Under the pieces are notes generated by a model, which saw only the letters and a list, made by a program, of their open reading frames with translations, searched no databases and was not told the origin of the DNA. Below are positions 1 through 8,570 of a DNA stretch of 48,215 nt, in pieces (position 1 is the first letter of the stretch; each line of letters opens with the position of its first letter). Source of the DNA: Silanimonas sp. (lineage in GTDB: Bacteria; Pseudomonadota; Gammaproteobacteria; Xanthomonadales; Xanthomonadaceae); the NCBI GenBank assembly GCA_026005095.1, contig BPKK01000017.1, positions 1-48,215 on the forward strand. Direction: 5' to 3'. The translations under genes and the position numbers were made by a program.

Positions 1-140
1 TGGTGCTGTGGAACCAGAACCCGTTCAGCGTCTATGCCAAGGCCGAGAAGGTGTGGATCGACGGCGCCCTGCTCTACGACCGTGCCGATCCCGCCCGTCA
101 GCCCACCTACGACTTCATGCTCGGCCAGGAGCCCCTCTGA
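1..140 (+). CDS. Amidohydrolase family protein, C-terminal fragment
   Basis: Only the last 45 codons are inside the window, read in the frame beginning at base 3. The fragment opens with VLWNQNPFSVYAKAEKVWID and ends LGQEPL. The pattern 'VLW..NPF' followed by a strand that renames the product is the usual C-terminal beta-sandwich of imidazolonepropionase-like amidohydrolases (compare 'VLWNGDPLEV' in the next gene). The stop codon overlaps the start of the next gene (TGATG), so the two are almost certainly co-transcribed and translationally coupled. Catalytic residues lie upstream of the window, so activity cannot be judged. Confidence 0.7.
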   Translation, partial: VLWNQNPFSVYAKAEKVWIDGALLYDRADPARQPTYDFMLGQEPL

Positions 141-1468
141 TGCGCCGCCTCTCCCTGCTCGCCGGTGCCCTCGCGCTGGCCCTCGCCGGCCTCGCTTCGG
201 CGCAGGCCGTATTCATCGACAATGCCCGCGTCCATACCGCCGGCCCCGCCGGCACGCTGGAAAACGGCGATGTGCTGATCACCGACGGCATGATCACCGC
301 TGTGGGCCGCGAACTCGCGCCGCCGCCCGGTGCCCTGCGCATCGATGCGAAGGGCCAGCCCCTGACGCCGGGCCTGTTCGCCGGCCTCACCGCGCTCGGC
401 CTCGAGGAGATCAGCGCCGAGTCCAGCACCGTGCACAACGCCCTCGGCGCCCCGGCCCCGCACGTGCACCCGGGCGAGACCCGCTGGCGCCCGGAGTTCG
501 ACGTGCTGCCGGCCTTCAACCCGCGCTCGCAGGTGATCGGCGTCAACCGCCTCGAGGGCCTCACCTTCACCGTGCTTGCCCCCGGCGCCCTGGAACAGGG
601 CAGCTTCGTCACCGGGCAAGGCGGCGCGGTGCGCCTCGACGGCCGCTTCGATGCCCTGGTGGAGGGCAGCCGCAGCCTGTTCATCGACCTTGGCAACAGC
701 GCCGTCGCCGCCTCCGGCGGCAGCCGCGCAGGGCAGTACATGCTGCTCGACCAGGCCATCCGCGAGGCTCGCCCCGCGCCCTCGCCGATGATGATGGTGA
801 GCCCCGGCCACGGCCTGCTCACCCCGGCTGGCCGCGAGGCCATGAGCCGCTATCTGCGTGGCGGCCGGGTAGTTTTCATGGTCGACCGCGCCGCCGACAT
901 CCGCCAGGTGATCCGCTTGGGCCAGCAGTACGGCTTCCAGCCGGTGATCGCCGGCGGCACCGAGGCCTGGGTGGTGGCTGAAGAACTCGCCGCAGCCAAG
1001 GTACCGGTGCTGCTCGATGCTCTGGTGAACCTGCCCGGCAACTTCGACCAGCTCGGCGCCCGCCTCGACAATGCGGCGAAACTGCACGCCGCCGGCGTCA
1101 CCATCGCCTTCACTCAGAGCGGCGATGCCACCCACAATGCCCGCAAGATCCGCCAGCTTGCCGGCGTGGCCGCGGCCAATGGCCTGCCCTGGGAAGCGGC
1201 CCTGGCCGGCCTCACCGCGAACCCGGCGCGCATCTTCGGCATCGAGAGCCGGCTCGGCAGCATCGAGGTGGGCAAGGTGGCCGATCTCGTGCTCTGGAAT
1301 GGCGATCCACTGGAAGTGACCACCACCGCCACGCAGGTCTTCGTCGGCGGCCGCGCGGTGCCGATGCAGTCGCGCCAGACCCTGCTGCGCGACCGCTACC
1401 TCGCGCCGAAGGGCGTGCTGCCGCGGCAGTACCCGGCGGCGGGTGGGCGGGAGGATGGTGGGCCGTGA
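140..1468 (+). CDS. Secreted amidohydrolase-fold protein lacking the HxH metal motif
   Basis: A 442-aa protein with a signal peptide at residues 1-21 (MRRLSLLAGALALALAGLAS then A). The fold is the amidohydrolase superfamily: an N-terminal sandwich ('GDVLITDGMITAVG'), the barrel entry at about residues 76-83, and a C-terminal 'GSIEVGKVADLVLWNGDPLE' sandwich. Active members have PGxIDxHxH at the barrel entry; here it reads TPGLFAGLTALGLEE, so both first metal-binding histidines are absent. The late 'GVTIAFTQSGDATHNAR' segment keeps the usual shape. It is probably periplasmic and either non-catalytic or differently catalytic. The start is the ATG overlapping the previous stop. It is paired with a presumably active amidohydrolase upstream, which suggests a catalytic/partner pair. 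The last 13 bases overlap the tRNA-Lys gene on the other strand. Confidence 0.85.
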   Translation: MRRLSLLAGALALALAGLASAQAVFIDNARVHTAGPAGTLENGDVLITDGMITAVGRELAPPPGALRIDAKGQPLTPGLFAGLTALGLEEISAESSTVHNALGAPAPHVHPGETRWRPEFDVLPAFNPRSQVIGVNRLEGLTFTVLAPGALEQGSFVTGQGGAVRLDGRFDALVEGSRSLFIDLGNSAVAASGGSRAGQYMLLDQAIREARPAPSPMMMVSPGHGLLTPAGREAMSRYLRGGRVVFMVDRAADIRQVIRLGQQYGFQPVIAGGTEAWVVAEELAAAKVPVLLDALVNLPGNFDQLGARLDNAAKLHAAGVTIAFTQSGDATHNARKIRQLAGVAAANGLPWEAALAGLTANPARIFGIESRLGSIEVGKVADLVLWNGDPLEVTTTATQVFVGGRAVPMQSRQTLLRDRYLAPKGVLPRQYPAAGGREDGGP

Positions 1469-1531
1469 AGGATTCGAACCTTCGACCAACTGGTTAAAAG
1501 CCAGCTGCTCTACCGACTGAGCTAACGGCCC
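1456..1531 (-). tRNA. tRNA-Lys (anticodon UUU)
   Basis: The minus strand folds as a complete 76-nt cloverleaf: acceptor GGGCCGT pairing with ACGGCCC, D-arm with GCTCAG..GAGC, anticodon stem CTGGC/.CCAG around the loop CTTTTAA, and T-arm AAGGTTCGAATCCTT. The anticodon is TTT (Lys). The discriminator A and the CCA tail are encoded. The gene closely resembles the E. coli lysine tRNA by eye. Its 3' end overlaps the convergent amidohydrolase gene by 13 bases. Confidence 0.97.
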
Positions 1532-1574
1532 GGCATACCGGATCGGCGCTCCCCGCGAGTTCGCGGGGGCGCGC

Positions 1575-1604
1575 AGTGTAGCGCAAGCACCGCGCAAGCG
1601 GCAG
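1575..1604 (-). promoter_or_regulatory. Possible tRNA-Lys promoter
   Basis: On the minus strand a TACACT -10-like hexamer (1575-1580) lies 18 bases after a weak CTGCCG -35-like hexamer. The leader between it and the tRNA is very GC-rich and includes a CCCCGCG-AGTT-CGCGGGG hairpin at 1551-1568. GC-rich discriminators are typical of stringently controlled stable-RNA promoters. No experiment supports this; the tRNA could also be read through from queC. Confidence 0.35.
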
Positions 1605-1615
1605 GGCGCGCGGCC

Positions 1616-2338
1616 TCAGCCCGCTTTCGCGTAGCGCGTCGGGTCGGCCACGCCGGCCCGGGCGAAGCCCTCGGCGCGCAGGCGACAGGCATCACAGCGG
1701 CCGCAGGCCCGTCCGTCGGCATCGGCCTGGTAGCAGCTCACCGTCTCGGCGAACTCCACCCCGAGACGCAGGCCCTCGCGCACGATGTCGGCCTTCGACA
1801 TGGCGATCAGCGGCGCATGCACCCGCAGGCCGCCCTGCTCCACCCCGGCCTTGGTGGCGAGGTTGGCCAGCCGCTCGAAGGCCTCGATGAAGGCCGGGCG
1901 GCAGTCGGGGTAACCGGAGTAATCGACGGCATTCACGCCGCAGAACAGGTCGCGTGCGCCCAGCACCTCGGCCCACCCCAGGGCCACCGAGAGCATGATG
2001 GTGTTGCGCGCCGGCACGTAGGTGATGGGAATGCCCTCGGCCGGCGCTTCCGGCACGGCGATGTCGGCGGTGAGCGCCGAGCCGCCGATGCTGCGTAGAT
2101 CGACCTCGACCACCTTGTGCGCCACGGCGCCGAGACGCGCCGCGGTGCGGGCCGCGGCCTCGAGCTCGGCGGAATGCCGCTGGCCGTAACGCACCGAAAG
2201 CGCGTAGGGCGCGAAACCACGTTCGCGGGCAATCGCCAGCACCACGGCCGAATCCATGCCGCCCGAGACCAGCACCACGGCGCGCGGCTTCTCGCCCTCA
2301 CAGTCCATGGAAGTCGAAGTGGAAGTGGATACCGTCAT
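1616..2338 (-). CDS. queC: 7-cyano-7-deazaguanine synthase QueC
   Basis: A 240-aa cytosolic enzyme that converts 7-carboxy-7-deazaguanine to preQ0 with ATP and ammonia, in queuosine biosynthesis. Residues 25-30 are the SGGMDS PP-loop of the adenine-nucleotide alpha-hydrolase fold. Cysteines 202, 212, 215 and 218 form the family's zinc site (CGRCDACR). The ATG at 2338 gives an N-terminal run of alternating Ser/Thr encoded by a GGAAGT-like hexamer repeat; an in-frame ATG at 2308 (MDCEGEK) would remove it and give 230 aa, nearer the usual length. It follows queE by 40 bases at the downstream end of the tol-pal cluster. QueD and later enzymes are not in the window. Confidence 0.95.
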   Translation of the reverse strand: MTVSTSTSTSMDCEGEKPRAVVLVSGGMDSAVVLAIARERGFAPYALSVRYGQRHSAELEAAARTAARLGAVAHKVVEVDLRSIGGSALTADIAVPEAPAEGIPITYVPARNTIMLSVALGWAEVLGARDLFCGVNAVDYSGYPDCRPAFIEAFERLANLATKAGVEQGGLRVHAPLIAMSKADIVREGLRLGVEFAETVSCYQADADGRACGRCDACRLRAEGFARAGVADPTRYAKAG

Positions 2339-2378
2339 CGTGTCCGTCTCGTTTCGGGCCCTCTGCCCGCCCCCGACC

Positions 2379-3086
2379 TCAGCGCCCCGGCTCATCGCCC
2401 CAGAGCAGCTTGTGCAGTTGCAGCTGGAAGCGCACCGGCAGACGGTCGGCAACGATCCAGTCGGCGAGCTCGCGGGGCGAAAGCTCGCCGAAGCTGGGCG
2501 AGAACAGCACCTCGCAACGCGCCGCCAGGGCGTGCTCGGCCACGGTGCGCTTCGCCCAGTCGTAGTCGGTACGGTCGCGCAGCACGAACTTCACCTGGTC
2601 GCGGGGGGTGAGCAGGGCGAGGTTCTCCCAGCGATTGCGGGCCAGTTCCCCAGACCCCGGAGTCTTGAGATCGAGCACCCGCGAAACCCGCGGATCGACC
2701 GCCCCCACATCGAGTGCGCCCGAGGTCTCGAGCGAGACTTCGAAGCCGGCATCGCAGAGCGCGGTGAGCAGCACGAGGCAGCGCTTTTGCGCGAGCGGCT
2801 CGCCGCCGGTGACACAGACATGGCGCACGCCATGGGCGCGGGCCTCGTCCACCAGTTCGGGGATGCTGCGCCACTCGCCGCCGTGGAAGGCGTAAGCGGT
2901 GTCGCAGTAGCTGCAGCGTAGCGGGCAGCCGGTGAGGCGGATGAACACCGTGGGCCAGCCCACCGAGCGCGACTCCCCCTGCAGCGAGAGAAAAACCTCG
3001 GTGATCTTCAGGCGCTCAGCCTGCACGATCTCGGAAGGACGCTCGCGGTCGCCCGGCTGCTCGCGCGGGCGCGGCGCTATGCTCAT
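2379..3086 (-). CDS. queE: 7-carboxy-7-deazaguanine synthase QueE
   Basis: A 235-aa radical SAM enzyme that contracts 6-carboxytetrahydropterin to 7-carboxy-7-deazaguanine, the step before QueC. Cys54, Cys58 and Cys61 form the CxxxCxxC iron-sulfur motif ([11 protein letters not shown]). '[10 protein letters not shown]' precedes it, the usual QueE N-terminal signature, and 'VCVTGGEPL' is the SAM-contacting GGE segment. I chose the ATG at 3086 (MSIAPRPR); a longer frame exists upstream to 3140 but it would run into cpoB. Ten bases separate it from the cpoB stop, so it sits in the same transcript as tol-pal. Confidence 0.95.
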   Translation of the reverse strand: MSIAPRPREQPGDRERPSEIVQAERLKITEVFLSLQGESRSVGWPTVFIRLTGCPLRCSYCDTAYAFHGGEWRSIPELVDEARAHGVRHVCVTGGEPLAQKRCLVLLTALCDAGFEVSLETSGALDVGAVDPRVSRVLDLKTPGSGELARNRWENLALLTPRDQVKFVLRDRTDYDWAKRTVAEHALAARCEVLFSPSFGELSPRELADWIVADRLPVRFQLQLHKLLWGDEPGR

Positions 3087-3096
3087 GCCCCCGGCC

Positions 3097-3927
3097 TCAG
3101 CGCGCGTCCAGCGCGAGGCTGCGCAGACGGCTCTGCGCAAGGCGGGCGGCGTCCGAGCCGGGATAGCGGCTCATCACCGCGCGCAGGGTGGCCTCGCCCT
3201 CCTGGCGGCGGCCCAGCTCGAACTGGGTATAGCCCAGCTTCAGCAAGCCATCGGGGGCCTTGGCGGAGTCGGGGAAGGTGTCGAGCAGGCTCTGGAAGGC
3301 CTGCAGGGCCACCTCGTAGTTCTGGGTGACGTAGTAGCTCTCGCCGAGCCAGTACCAGGCATTGGGAGCGAGGCTGCCGGCCGGGTAGGCCTCGAGGTAG
3401 GCCTGGAAGCGGCGCGAGGCTTCAGCGTACTCGCCGTCGCGCAGGGCCTGGAAGGCGCTGTCGTAGAGCGGGCGCTCGCCCGCGGGTGCGGCCGGCGCGG
3501 TACTGCCATTCACTACGTCGGCCACCACGCCGCGGCCGCTGGCGGGCTCGGGGCTGGCGGCCGGCGGAGCCGGGGTGACGGAGGGCGCCCCTTCCGCCGG
3601 GGCGGCGGGGGCGGCCGGGGCCTGGCCGCCCTCGAGGCGGCCCAGCCGGGAATCGATGTCGAGGTACTGGTCGCGCGCCGCCTGCTTTAACTGGGCGTTC
3701 TCGTGCTGCAACTGCTCGACGGTGCCGCGCAGGGCGGCGAGTTCCTGCTGCAGGGCGTTCAGCCGGTTCAGCAGTTCGATATTGGCCTGGGTCTGGTTCT
3801 GCGCCGCGGCCTGGGCCTCCAGGCGCTCCACGCGCTCGGCCAGGCTCATGCGCTGGGCGGAGGCCGGGGCGGCGGCCACGAGGGCCGCCGCCAGGCTTGC
3901 GAGCGTGAGGCTGCGCAGGACCGTCAT
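3097..3927 (-). CDS. cpoB: Tol-Pal cell division coordinator CpoB (YbgF)
   Basis: A 276-aa periplasmic protein. Residues 1-24 are a signal peptide ending APASA. Residues about 28-80 form a Gln/Leu-rich coiled coil (ERVERLEAQ...QQELAALRGTVEQLQ), the trimerisation segment. A Pro/Ala linker follows to about 135, then three tetratricopeptide repeats to the end ('AFQSLLDTFPDSAKAPDGLL'). In E. coli CpoB binds TolA and PBP1B and couples peptidoglycan synthesis to outer-membrane constriction. It starts 3 bases after the pal stop. Length and domain order are normal. Confidence 0.94.
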   Translation of the reverse strand: MTVLRSLTLASLAAALVAAAPASAQRMSLAERVERLEAQAAAQNQTQANIELLNRLNALQQELAALRGTVEQLQHENAQLKQAARDQYLDIDSRLGRLEGGQAPAAPAAPAEGAPSVTPAPPAASPEPASGRGVVADVVNGSTAPAAPAGERPLYDSAFQALRDGEYAEASRRFQAYLEAYPAGSLAPNAWYWLGESYYVTQNYEVALQAFQSLLDTFPDSAKAPDGLLKLGYTQFELGRRQEGEATLRAVMSRYPGSDAARLAQSRLRSLALDAR

Positions 3928-3930
3928 CGC

Positions 3931-4440
3931 TTAGCGCGCGGTGTAGACGATCTCGACGCGGCGGTTCTTCTGCCAGCACTCCTCGTTGGACTGCGTGCAG
4001 GCCGGGCGCTCCTCGCCGTAGGACACGACGGTGAGCTGGGCGGCCGAACCGCCGGCGGCCTGCAGGGCGGCCGAGACGGCATTGCCACGACGCTCGCCGA
4101 GGCCGAGGTTGTATTCGCGGGTGCCACGCTCGTCGGCATTGCCCTCGAGGGTGATGCGCGACTCCGGACGGTCACGCAGGTACTTGGCGTGGCAGGCCAT
4201 GATGGCCAGGAACTCCGGCTTCACGGCGTCCTGATCGAAATCGAAGTAGACGGTGCGCTGGCGCAGGCAGGCGTCGGTGTCGAGGTCCGACGGGCCGTAG
4301 CGGCCATCGCTGACCGGGGCGGTGGTGGTCGGGGCCGGAGCCGGAGCCGGCGCCGCCGGCTCTTCCTTCACCTTCTTCGAGCAGGCGGAGAGGGCGACGG
4401 CGCAAGCGGCGACCAGCGCGATGCGGGTGACGTTGTTCAT
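3931..4440 (-). CDS. pal: Peptidoglycan-associated lipoprotein Pal
   Basis: A 169-aa outer-membrane lipoprotein. The lipobox is LSAC with the acylated cysteine at residue 20; Lys follows shortly after and the +2 residue is Ser, consistent with outer-membrane sorting. An Ala/Pro/Thr linker leads to an OmpA-like domain from about residue 60. The peptidoglycan-binding segment 'GNADERGTREYNLGLGERR' contains the Asp and Arg that contact diaminopimelate. It anchors the outer membrane to the wall and is the TolB partner. It lies between tolB and cpoB in the conserved order. Confidence 0.96.
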   Translation of the reverse strand: MNNVTRIALVAACAVALSACSKKVKEEPAAPAPAPAPTTTAPVSDGRYGPSDLDTDACLRQRTVYFDFDQDAVKPEFLAIMACHAKYLRDRPESRITLEGNADERGTREYNLGLGERRGNAVSAALQAAGGSAAQLTVVSYGEERPACTQSNEECWQKNRRVEIVYTAR

Positions 4441-4506
4441 GGGTGCAACCTCGTTGGCAGCGGATCGGAAAGCGGATAGCGGGGATACGGCAGGCCCGTC
4501 CTGTTG

Positions 4507-5823
4507 TTATCGTTGCCGGAACGGTGACCAGGCGGGCTCCCGGACATCACCGTCGGTCAAAACCAAGCGTTGCCGGACCCGTGCATCGGCCGACACCGCA
4601 TACAGCACGCCCTTGCCGCCCTCCTTGGTCGCGTAGAGCAGCATGCTGGCGTTGGGTGCAAAACTGGGGGACTCGTCCAGGTTGCCCGGCGACAGGGTCT
4701 GCCAGCGCGGCTGGCCCAGACTGCGGTCCATCATCGCAATACGATAAATGTTCCGGTTTCCCTGCGCCATAGCGATTTTTTTACCGTCGAAGGAGACTGA
4801 GGCCTTGGCGTTGTAGTCGCCCTCGAAGGTCAGGCGCTGGGCCTCGCCCCCGGTGGCCGGCACCTGGTAAAGCTGCGGCCGGCCGGCGCGGTCCGACGTG
4901 AAGACCAGGCTCTGGCCGTCCGGCATCCACACCGGCTCGGTGTCGATGGCGAAATGGCGGGTGATCTGGGTGAGAGCCTTGGTGGCCAGGTCCATCACGT
5001 AGATCTCGGGGTTCCCGGTGCGCGAGAGGGTGAGCGCGAGCTTGCGGCCGTCCGGGCTGAAGGCCGGGGCGCCGTTGATGCCGCGGAAGCTCGCCACCAC
5101 CTCGCGGGCGCCGGTGGTCAGTTCCTGGATGTAGATGGTGGAGTTGCCGCGCTCGAAGCTCACGTAGGCGAGGCGGCGGCCGTCCGGCGACCAGGCCGGC
5201 GAGAGCAGCGGCTCGCGCGAGCGCACCACGGTCTGCGGGTTGTAGCCGTCGGCGTCGGCCACCATCAGGGCGAACTGCTGGTTCGGGTAGGTGCCGGTGC
5301 TGGTGACGTAGGCGATGCGGGTCCAGAAGGCGCCGCGCACGCCAAGGATCTTCTCGTAGATCTGGTCGGAGATCTGGTGGGCGATGTCGCGCATGCCGCG
5401 AGCCCGGCCGCTCATGGCAAGCCCCAGCAGGCGCTCCTGCTTGGCCACGTCGTACAGCTCGTACTCCACCCGGTAGCCGCCGTCCGGGGCATCCAGCACC
5501 CGGCCCACCACGATGAAGTCCTGGCGCAGCACCCGCCAGGTGGGGAACTGGATCTCGCTGCCGCGGATCGGCTTCTCGATGATGTTGGCCTCCGGCAGAG
5601 TGCGGAACTGACCGGAACGATTGAGATTGGCGCTGATCACCGCCGCCACGTCGGTGTCCGGGGCCACGTTGGTGCCGAGGTAGGGCATCGGCACCACGGT
5701 GATCGGCAGGGCCGCGGCACTGCCGCGGACGATATCGATCTCGAGGGCCTGCGCCCGCGCTTGGAAGGGCAGGGCCAAAAGCCCGAGGACGAGCAGGAGC
5801 AGGGAGACGAGGCTTCGCGTCAT
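4507..5823 (-). CDS. tolB: Tol-Pal system protein TolB
   Basis: A 438-aa periplasmic protein. Residues 1-25 are a signal peptide (MTRSLVSLLLLVLGLLALPF...). The N-terminal alpha/beta domain covers about 26-165 and a six-bladed propeller follows, with repeated 'SPDGRRLAY', 'SPDGRKLAL', 'MPDGQSLVF', 'SFDGKKIAM' blades. TolB shuttles between Pal and TolA during division. The ATG at 5823 gives the signal peptide directly; the frame is open further upstream but that sequence would lie in the tolA-tolB gap and lack a signal peptide. 46 bases separate it from tolA. Confidence 0.95.
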   Translation of the reverse strand: MTRSLVSLLLLVLGLLALPFQARAQALEIDIVRGSAAALPITVVPMPYLGTNVAPDTDVAAVISANLNRSGQFRTLPEANIIEKPIRGSEIQFPTWRVLRQDFIVVGRVLDAPDGGYRVEYELYDVAKQERLLGLAMSGRARGMRDIAHQISDQIYEKILGVRGAFWTRIAYVTSTGTYPNQQFALMVADADGYNPQTVVRSREPLLSPAWSPDGRRLAYVSFERGNSTIYIQELTTGAREVVASFRGINGAPAFSPDGRKLALTLSRTGNPEIYVMDLATKALTQITRHFAIDTEPVWMPDGQSLVFTSDRAGRPQLYQVPATGGEAQRLTFEGDYNAKASVSFDGKKIAMAQGNRNIYRIAMMDRSLGQPRWQTLSPGNLDESPSFAPNASMLLYATKEGGKGVLYAVSADARVRQRLVLTDGDVREPAWSPFRQR

Positions 5824-5869
5824 GGACGGCTTTCCGGGTCGTGGGCTTCGGGGCGCGGCCGGCGGCGCT

Positions 5870-6838
5870 TCAGTCCTGCGGCGCGGTGAACCTGAATAGC
5901 AGTTCGCGCCTGAACACTGTCTCAAAGCCGGCGTAGGGCAGCGGCTGGGCGCGCAGCACCGCCGCCTCCAGCGAGCGCTGGCCGATCGGGTCGAAGCGGC
6001 AGGGCTGCTGCACCTCGGCGCGGATCACCTCGCCGCCCGGGATCTGGATCACCCGCACCGTGCACTGGGTGCCCGGGGGGATGGTATCGGGGCGGATCCA
6101 GTGCCGCTCCACCGCGTTCTGGATGGCCAGCACGTAGGCCGCCTGCAGGCTGGCGTCGGTGCCGTCGTTGCCGGCCATCGGGCTGGGCGTGGCCTCGCGC
6201 GGGGCGGCGGCGCTGGCCGGCGCTGGCGGGGTGGGCTGGCGTTGGGCGAGGTCACGCTGCTGCTCCAGCCGCTGCTGCTCCATTCGGCTCTGCTGGCTGA
6301 GCTCGGCGCGCTGCTGCTGCAGACGGGCGAGCTCGCGCAGACGCTCGAGCTGCTGCTGGGAGAGCCGTTGGCGGCTCTCTGGATTGTCCTGGCGCTCGCG
6401 CTCGGTCAGGTCGACCTGCTGCTGGCGGTTGCGCTCCTCCTGCTCGCGCGGGGCCGGGGGCTTCGGGCTGACGGCATCGCGCGAGGCACGCTCCTGCTGC
6501 CGGGTGTCCGGCACCACCTGCGGGGCCTGCGGAGCCGGCTGCGGCTCGACCTGGGCGGTTTGCGGGGCCGGCTCGGGGCGTGGCTGCGGCGGCGGGGCGG
6601 CCTCCTGCTCGACCGGACGCGGGGCCTGCGGCCGCGGCGGCCGGCTCGGGGCCAGCCGCGGCGCATCGCGCAGCGCTGCGGCGGGCACGAACTCCACCTC
6701 GATCGGCGGTCCGGCCACCGAGAGCACGGTGGGGGCCGGGCTCAGGAGCCAGCCGAGGTAGAGCAGCAAGAACACCAGCAGGTGCACGCCGAGGGCGAGG
6801 CCCACGGCGATACCAGTGTCTTGGGGCCGCTCGCGCAT
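5870..6838 (-). CDS. tolA: Cell envelope integrity protein TolA
   Basis: A 322-aa inner-membrane protein with one N-terminal transmembrane helix (about residues 10-33, VGLALGVHLLVFLLLYLGWL). A proline-rich stretch (about 55-125) is followed by a Gln/Arg/Glu/Leu-rich helical domain (about 125-205) that would span the periplasm. The C-terminal domain (about 225-322) has 'AIQNAVERHWIRP' and 'CTVRVIQIPGGEVI', typical of TolA domain III, which binds TolB and CpoB. TolA is energised by TolQR. The start overlaps the tolR stop (ATGA). Confidence 0.93.
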   Translation of the reverse strand: MRERPQDTGIAVGLALGVHLLVFLLLYLGWLLSPAPTVLSVAGPPIEVEFVPAAALRDAPRLAPSRPPRPQAPRPVEQEAAPPPQPRPEPAPQTAQVEPQPAPQAPQVVPDTRQQERASRDAVSPKPPAPREQEERNRQQQVDLTERERQDNPESRQRLSQQQLERLRELARLQQQRAELSQQSRMEQQRLEQQRDLAQRQPTPPAPASAAAPREATPSPMAGNDGTDASLQAAYVLAIQNAVERHWIRPDTIPPGTQCTVRVIQIPGGEVIRAEVQQPCRFDPIGQRSLEAAVLRAQPLPYAGFETVFRRELLFRFTAPQD

Positions 6839-7275
6839 CAGCGCCCCGCCTGCCTCGGCTCGCTCATCAGGGCCGCTTTGGACACCCCGGCCCCCTGCAG
6901 CAGGGCCATGGCGTCCATCACTGCCTGGTAGGGCAGCTCGCGGTGGGCGGCCACGAAGATGGGTGTCTGTGGGTTGGTGGTCACCACGGCACGCACCCGG
7001 GCGGCCAGTTCCTCGGGGGCCATCGGGATGTCGGCGCCCTCGCCCAGCTTCAGCGAGTAGCTGCCGTCGCGACGGATCGAGACCACCACCGGATCCTGCG
7101 CCTGCTCCACCGCCCGGGCGTTCGATTGCGGCAGGTTCACCTCGACGCCGAGGTTCATCACGGAGGCGGTGATCATGAAGATCACCAAAAGCACCAGCAT
7201 CACGTCGATGTAGGGCACGACATTGATATCGGCCTTGAGCTTGCGCTTCTTGTGTCGGTTACTGAACGCGGCCAT
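6838..7275 (-). CDS. tolR: Tol-Pal proton channel subunit TolR
   Basis: A 145-aa ExbD/TolR-family protein: short cytosolic N-terminus, one transmembrane helix (about 17-42, 'DINVVPYIDVMLVLLVIFM') and a periplasmic domain. Asp24 in the helix is the conserved proton-carrying residue. With TolQ it forms the ion-driven motor that energises TolA. Its stop overlaps the tolA start by one base, and 33 bases separate it from tolQ. Confidence 0.95.
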   Translation of the reverse strand: MAAFSNRHKKRKLKADINVVPYIDVMLVLLVIFMITASVMNLGVEVNLPQSNARAVEQAQDPVVVSIRRDGSYSLKLGEGADIPMAPEELAARVRAVVTTNPQTPIFVAAHRELPYQAVMDAMALLQGAGVSKAALMSEPRQAGR

Positions 7276-7308
7276 GGGCCCTCCAGTGGGTCAGGCGGTG
7301 GCGCGGAA

Positions 7309-8094
7309 TCAGTGCTCGTCGCTGCCGCCCTGGCGGGCGAGGATGGAGCTGAAGTCCTCGGCGAAGGCCTCGTAGCGCACTGTGAGGCGCTCCACCCGGG
7401 TGGCGTAGCGGTTGTAGGCCCAGACCGCCGGGATGGCGGCGAACAGGCCGAGCGCGGTGGCGATCAGGGCCTCGGAAATGTGCGGGGCCACCTGGGCCAT
7501 GGTGGCCTGCTTGATGTTCCCGAGCTCGTGGAAGGCGATCATGATCCCCCACACCGTGCCCACGAGGCCGACGTAGGGCGAGGTGGAGCCGATATTGGCC
7601 AGCATCTCGAGATTGCGCTCGAGCTCGCCGGTCTCGCGCGCCAGGGTGGCGCGCATGGCGCGCTGGGCGCCCTCCAACTGGGCCCGGCTGTCGGTGCCCT
7701 TCTTCTGCCGCAGTCGGGTGAACTCGCGGAAGCCAGCCTCGAAGATCGCCTCCAGGCCTTCCACCACACGGTTGCGGTCGGTGGCGGCGCGGTAGAGCTG
7801 GGTCAGGTCGGCGCCAGACCAGAAGCGCCCCTCGAAGGCATCGGCCTCGGCATCGGCCCGGCGGTAGACACGGGCCTTGCGGAAGATGATCACCCAGCTC
7901 ACCACCGAGCCGATGAGCAGCAGCAGGAGCACGATCTTCACCGGCACCGAGGCCGCCATCACCAGGGCCCAATAGTTGATGCCCCCGGGGGCCGCGGCCT
8001 CCACGGCAGCCGCGGCGGCGGCGGGCTCGGCCGGCAGGGCTGCGGTGGCGGCGGCAGTGGCGAGGAAACCGGTCGGCAGGGCGGTCGTCAACAT
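7309..8094 (-). CDS. tolQ: Tol-Pal proton channel subunit TolQ
   Basis: A 261-aa ExbB/TolQ-family inner-membrane protein with three predicted helices: about 48-72 ('VPVKIVLLLLLIGSVVSWVI'), about 165-190 and about 200-225. The family signature 'STSPYVGLVGTVWGIMIAF' is present. It forms the pentameric channel around TolR. The N-terminus has about 30 extra Ala/Pro-rich residues before the first helix compared with E. coli TolQ (about 230 aa). The start overlaps the last codons of ybgC by 7 bases. Confidence 0.95.
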   Translation of the reverse strand: MLTTALPTGFLATAAATAALPAEPAAAAAAVEAAAPGGINYWALVMAASVPVKIVLLLLLIGSVVSWVIIFRKARVYRRADAEADAFEGRFWSGADLTQLYRAATDRNRVVEGLEAIFEAGFREFTRLRQKKGTDSRAQLEGAQRAMRATLARETGELERNLEMLANIGSTSPYVGLVGTVWGIMIAFHELGNIKQATMAQVAPHISEALIATALGLFAAIPAVWAYNRYATRVERLTVRYEAFAEDFSSILARQGGSDEH

Positions 8095-8570
8095 GGGGCA
8101 CCAGGCGTGGGCATCAGGGCGGCCAACAGGCCGGCGGGGATTCGGGTGGGCCGGAAGTCGGCGGCGCGCAGGCAGGCCACCTCGACCTCGGCAGTGAGCA
8201 GCAGGCGGCCGTCCAGCAGGACCGCCTGGTGGCAGCGCAGGCCGGCCCCCTTCGCCGCCACCGGGGTGACGGTGACGGTGAGCAGGTCGTCGAGCCGCGC
8301 CGGGGCCAGGAAGTCGAGCCGCATCGAGCGCACCACCAGCAGCAGGCCGTCGCGCGCGCGCAGCCGCGTCTGGTCGTGTCCGGCGGCGCGCAGCCACTCG
8401 GTGCGCGCCCGCTCGAGGAACCGGACGTAGCTGGCGTGGTAGACGACCCCACCGGCGTCGGTATCTTCCCAATAGACCCTTGAGGTATGGCTGAACGCCG
8501 GCTGGCCCACGGCCCCGGCCTCCCCGCGGCGCGGCCTGCCTGCCGCGAGCAGCGCCTCAGACCGGGCCAT
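8088..8570 (-). CDS. ybgC: Tol-Pal-associated acyl-CoA thioesterase YbgC
   Basis: A hotdog-fold (4-hydroxybenzoyl-CoA thioesterase family) protein. The motif '[20 protein letters not shown]' holds the catalytic Asp and the Asp-x-x-Gly-x-Val-Tyr-His signature; 'ERARTEWLR' follows as usual. It hydrolyses short acyl-CoA or acyl-ACP and always accompanies tolQ. From the ATG at 8570 it has 160 aa and overlaps ruvB by 14 bases. A GTG at 8510 has a good Shine-Dalgarno (GGGGAGG, 8 bases upstream) and would give 140 aa beginning just before the conserved region; I think that start is equally likely or better. Confidence 0.92.
   Translation of the reverse strand: MARSEALLAAGRPRRGEAGAVGQPAFSHTSRVYWEDTDAGGVVYHASYVRFLERARTEWLRAAGHDQTRLRARDGLLLVVRSMRLDFLAPARLDDLLTVTVTPVAAKGAGLRCHQAVLLDGRLLLTAEVEVACLRAADFRPTRIPAGLLAALMPTPGAPC

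Noticed and set aside
2307..2330. GGAAGT-like hexamer repeat at the 5' end of queC as a phase-variation tract
   Set aside because: Only three imperfect copies, and a hexamer change would not shift the frame; it just lengthens a Ser/Thr run.
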